NCBI RefSeq assembly: GCF_902713425.1
Contig: NC_081198.1
Coordinates: 21,125,188-21,189,187 of the forward strand
Length of the DNA stretch: 64,000 nucleotides
Reading direction: 5' to 3'
Origin: Acipenser ruthenus
Taxonomy: Eukaryota; Chordata; Actinopteri; Acipenseriformes; Acipenseridae
The notes beneath the pieces are model-generated. The model was not told the DNA's origin, did not search any database, and saw only the letters and a program-made list of their open reading frames with translations. Positions 62,252 to 64,000 of this stretch are shown piece after piece (position 1 is the first letter of the stretch; each line of letters starts with the position of its first letter). A program made the position numbers and the translations under genes.

Positions 62252-64000
62252 CCTTTATTGAGATTTTACATTTTTTACATTTACACCCATTCGTTTTTTT
62301 CATTCATTTTACATTTCTTTTAAAGATGACATTCATGCATACAGACATACATTTTGTTTTAAAAGCATTTAAAATACATTTAAAAACACCAAGACAATTG
62401 TGCTTAGTACATGGTTAAAACAGACACAGATTAAAATCAACATGAAAAAAACCTGTGCTGCTTTAAAAGTGACTGGAAAAAAAGAACCATCTATAAAAAA
62501 CCAGTGTTTGTGAGGGCCGGGGAGTGCTCTCTAAAAAAGTTCAAAAGTGAACATAAAACTAGATCTAAAACAGGGACAGGGGAAAAGGGACAGTGTATAG
62601 AACAGTGAGTTAAAATTCTAAAATTTTAAAACACTTAAAATGTAACTTTTAATAGTTTACATTAAAAATCTTAAAGATACATAAAACAAAACAAAACAAA
62701 ATCAAATAAAACATTCAACGTAAATCAAATAAAAGTCCATAAAACTGAAACAAAAAGACTACATAAAACCAGGGCACCGTTGAAAAAACGGTCATGCCAG
62801 CTAAAAAGGGCGGAATGCTGGCATGACAAAATAAATAAAAGGCTTAGCGGTGCCCCGTAGTCCCGCTCCTAGGAGCTAGCGGTTCCAGTTTTTTCCTTTA
62901 TTCCATCTTCACGTCCTGAAGTCCGGCGATCCTCCACTCCGCGCAGGCCTTGTCCTTCCCGAGGGTCCGGATGTCCAGAATTACAAAGTCCTTGATAAGA
63001 GTTTGTGCCCTTCTGGTCGTGGTGATAGTGTCTAGCTCCTGCTTGTGATAGACACAGACGTTACGGCCTTCCCACAGGATCTGCTTGACAACATTGATGA
63101 CACGCCAAACGCACTTAGCTGTGCTGGTATCGATTCCTCCCGCAGGCCCATAGAGCACAGTCTCAGCGGTCATCTTGGCCGTGTCAGCAAACCTGTTTAG
63201 GAAGACAGAGACAGAGAGCCAGACACTGCCAGCCACATCACACTCCCAGAAGATATGGGCTGGTGTTTCTCTCTTGCGGCACTTTGCATAGGGGCATGTT
63301 TCTACTTGGGCTAGTCCCCTCCTGAACATGAACGCTCGAGTGGGGAGTGCACTGTGGACGGTGTTCCATGCTATATCCTTCTGGACATTACTGAGGCAGC
63401 TGTGAGACACATTCTCCCAGATTTTTTGGCTTTGGGTGAGGGAGAAAGTAGCTACTTTTTCAATTTCCTGGGAACCGGCAAGATATTTAGTTACAGCCTT
63501 GTATTCCCAGGAGGCCAATTTTGCTTTATCTAAGCCCAATTTATATATAGTGTCCCTTAAGGTTCTATAATACAATGGGGGGTCCCAGGAGTACGGCACG
63601 GTGTTATCAATAGTGCAGAGGCCCAAGGCCCTGAGACAGGTGGCAAAATAGAAACGATTCATGTAACATACCTTCCTGTCCAGGGCCTGGATGTTCTTGA
63701 TAGTTTGCGTGAGCCCCTGCACTCGGGTGAGCTGCACAACGTCCGGGACCCCCTTACCTCCCTTCTTGTCGGCTTTACTCAGGGTGGCTCGCTTTACCCT
63801 CTCCATCTTGCTGCCCCAGATAAAGCGGTGGATAATGCGGTCCACCACTTTTTTGGTGGTCCTGTCTGGGGGAAAGATTTTTCCTACATAAGAGAGGATG
63901 GGGAACAGTATAGACTTGGTTATTAATACTCTACCCGTCATTGTTAAGGATCTTGTGCTCCATCCGCCAATCTTTTTACGGACCTGGTTAATGGCCGCCG
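62252..64000 (-). mobile_element. Family A Tx1-clade LINE, copy A7 (runs off window)
   Basis: 3' UTR (62252-62897) and the C-terminal part of ORF2. The end reads CCTTTATTGAG on the plus strand, slightly different from the CTTTTATTGAG of A2-A5. Confidence 0.92.
62898..64000 (-). CDS. LINE ORF2 C-terminal part, copy A7 (partial)
   Basis: About 367 codons, open from the window edge to the normal stop. They cover the region after the RT palm and the C-terminal CCHC-type finger; the endonuclease and most RT boxes lie outside the window. Confidence 0.9.
   Translation of the reverse strand, partial: AAINQVRKKIGGWSTRSLTMTGRVLITKSILFPILSYVGKIFPPDRTTKKVVDRIIHRFIWGSKMERVKRATLSKADKKGGKGVPDVVQLTRVQGLTQTIKNIQALDRKVCYMNRFYFATCLRALGLCTIDNTVPYSWDPPLYYRTLRDTIYKLGLDKAKLASWEYKAVTKYLAGSQEIEKVATFSLTQSQKIWENVSHSCLSNVQKDIAWNTVHSALPTRAFMFRRGLAQVETCPYAKCRKRETPAHIFWECDVAGSVWLSVSVFLNRFADTAKMTAETVLYGPAGGIDTSTAKCVWRVINVVKQILWEGRNVCVYHKQELDTITTTRRAQTLIKDFVILDIRTLGKDKACAEWRIAGLQDVKME

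Overview
This is a vertebrate-type tandem U2 spliceosomal RNA gene array that has been invaded many times by LINE-type (non-LTR) retrotransposons of the Tx1 clade. All U2 genes and all elements read on the minus strand. Array units of about 760-790 bp and the two-ORF Tx1-like elements point to a fish or amphibian genome, more likely a fish. This is inference from established knowledge of the families; the species is not determined. I see no host protein-coding gene.

Layout. Each array unit, read on the plus strand, holds the U2 3' flank with a 3' box, the 186-nt U2 gene, about 250 bp of snRNA-type promoter, a unique spacer and a (GAAA)n tract. Fourteen U2 copies are uninterrupted (first 17940-18125, last 54382-54567). 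The rest are cut by insertions or reduced to 5' or 3' pieces.

Two element lineages are present. Family A (about 6.8 kb full length, eight copies A0-A7) has a 0.74-kb 5' UTR, ORF1 (about 648 codons, three CCHC knuckles), ORF2 (1147 aa, APE endonuclease plus reverse transcriptase, catalytic YMDD) and a structured 0.65-kb 3' UTR without a long poly(A). A1, A5 and A6 are full length or nearly so, A0, A2, A3 and A4 are 5'-truncated, and A7 runs off the window. ORF2 is open in A2, A5 and A6, but ORF1 is frame-shifted at G-runs in every full-length copy. Family B (Keshi-like; three copies) sits at the U2 branch-point recognition sequence and ends in a 26-30 nt poly(A). B3 (32358-37440) is a complete two-ORF element with both frames open. 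B1 (18876-20501) and B2 (22860-24543) are short elements that carry an intact ORF1 and no ORF2.

How it works together (inference). Family B elements have a 5' UTR of only about 50-65 nt and lie directly behind the U2 transcription start, so their mRNA would be made from the U2 promoter and would begin with U2 nt 1-29/34. That leader carries the same three substitutions in all three B insertions and in no uninterrupted U2 copy. Family A has its own long 5' UTR with CTCF-like motifs. B3 (and perhaps family A) could supply reverse transcriptase to the ORF1-only elements. Array-wide unequal exchange has copied some junctions: three A copies share one 3' junction and three share one 5' junction.
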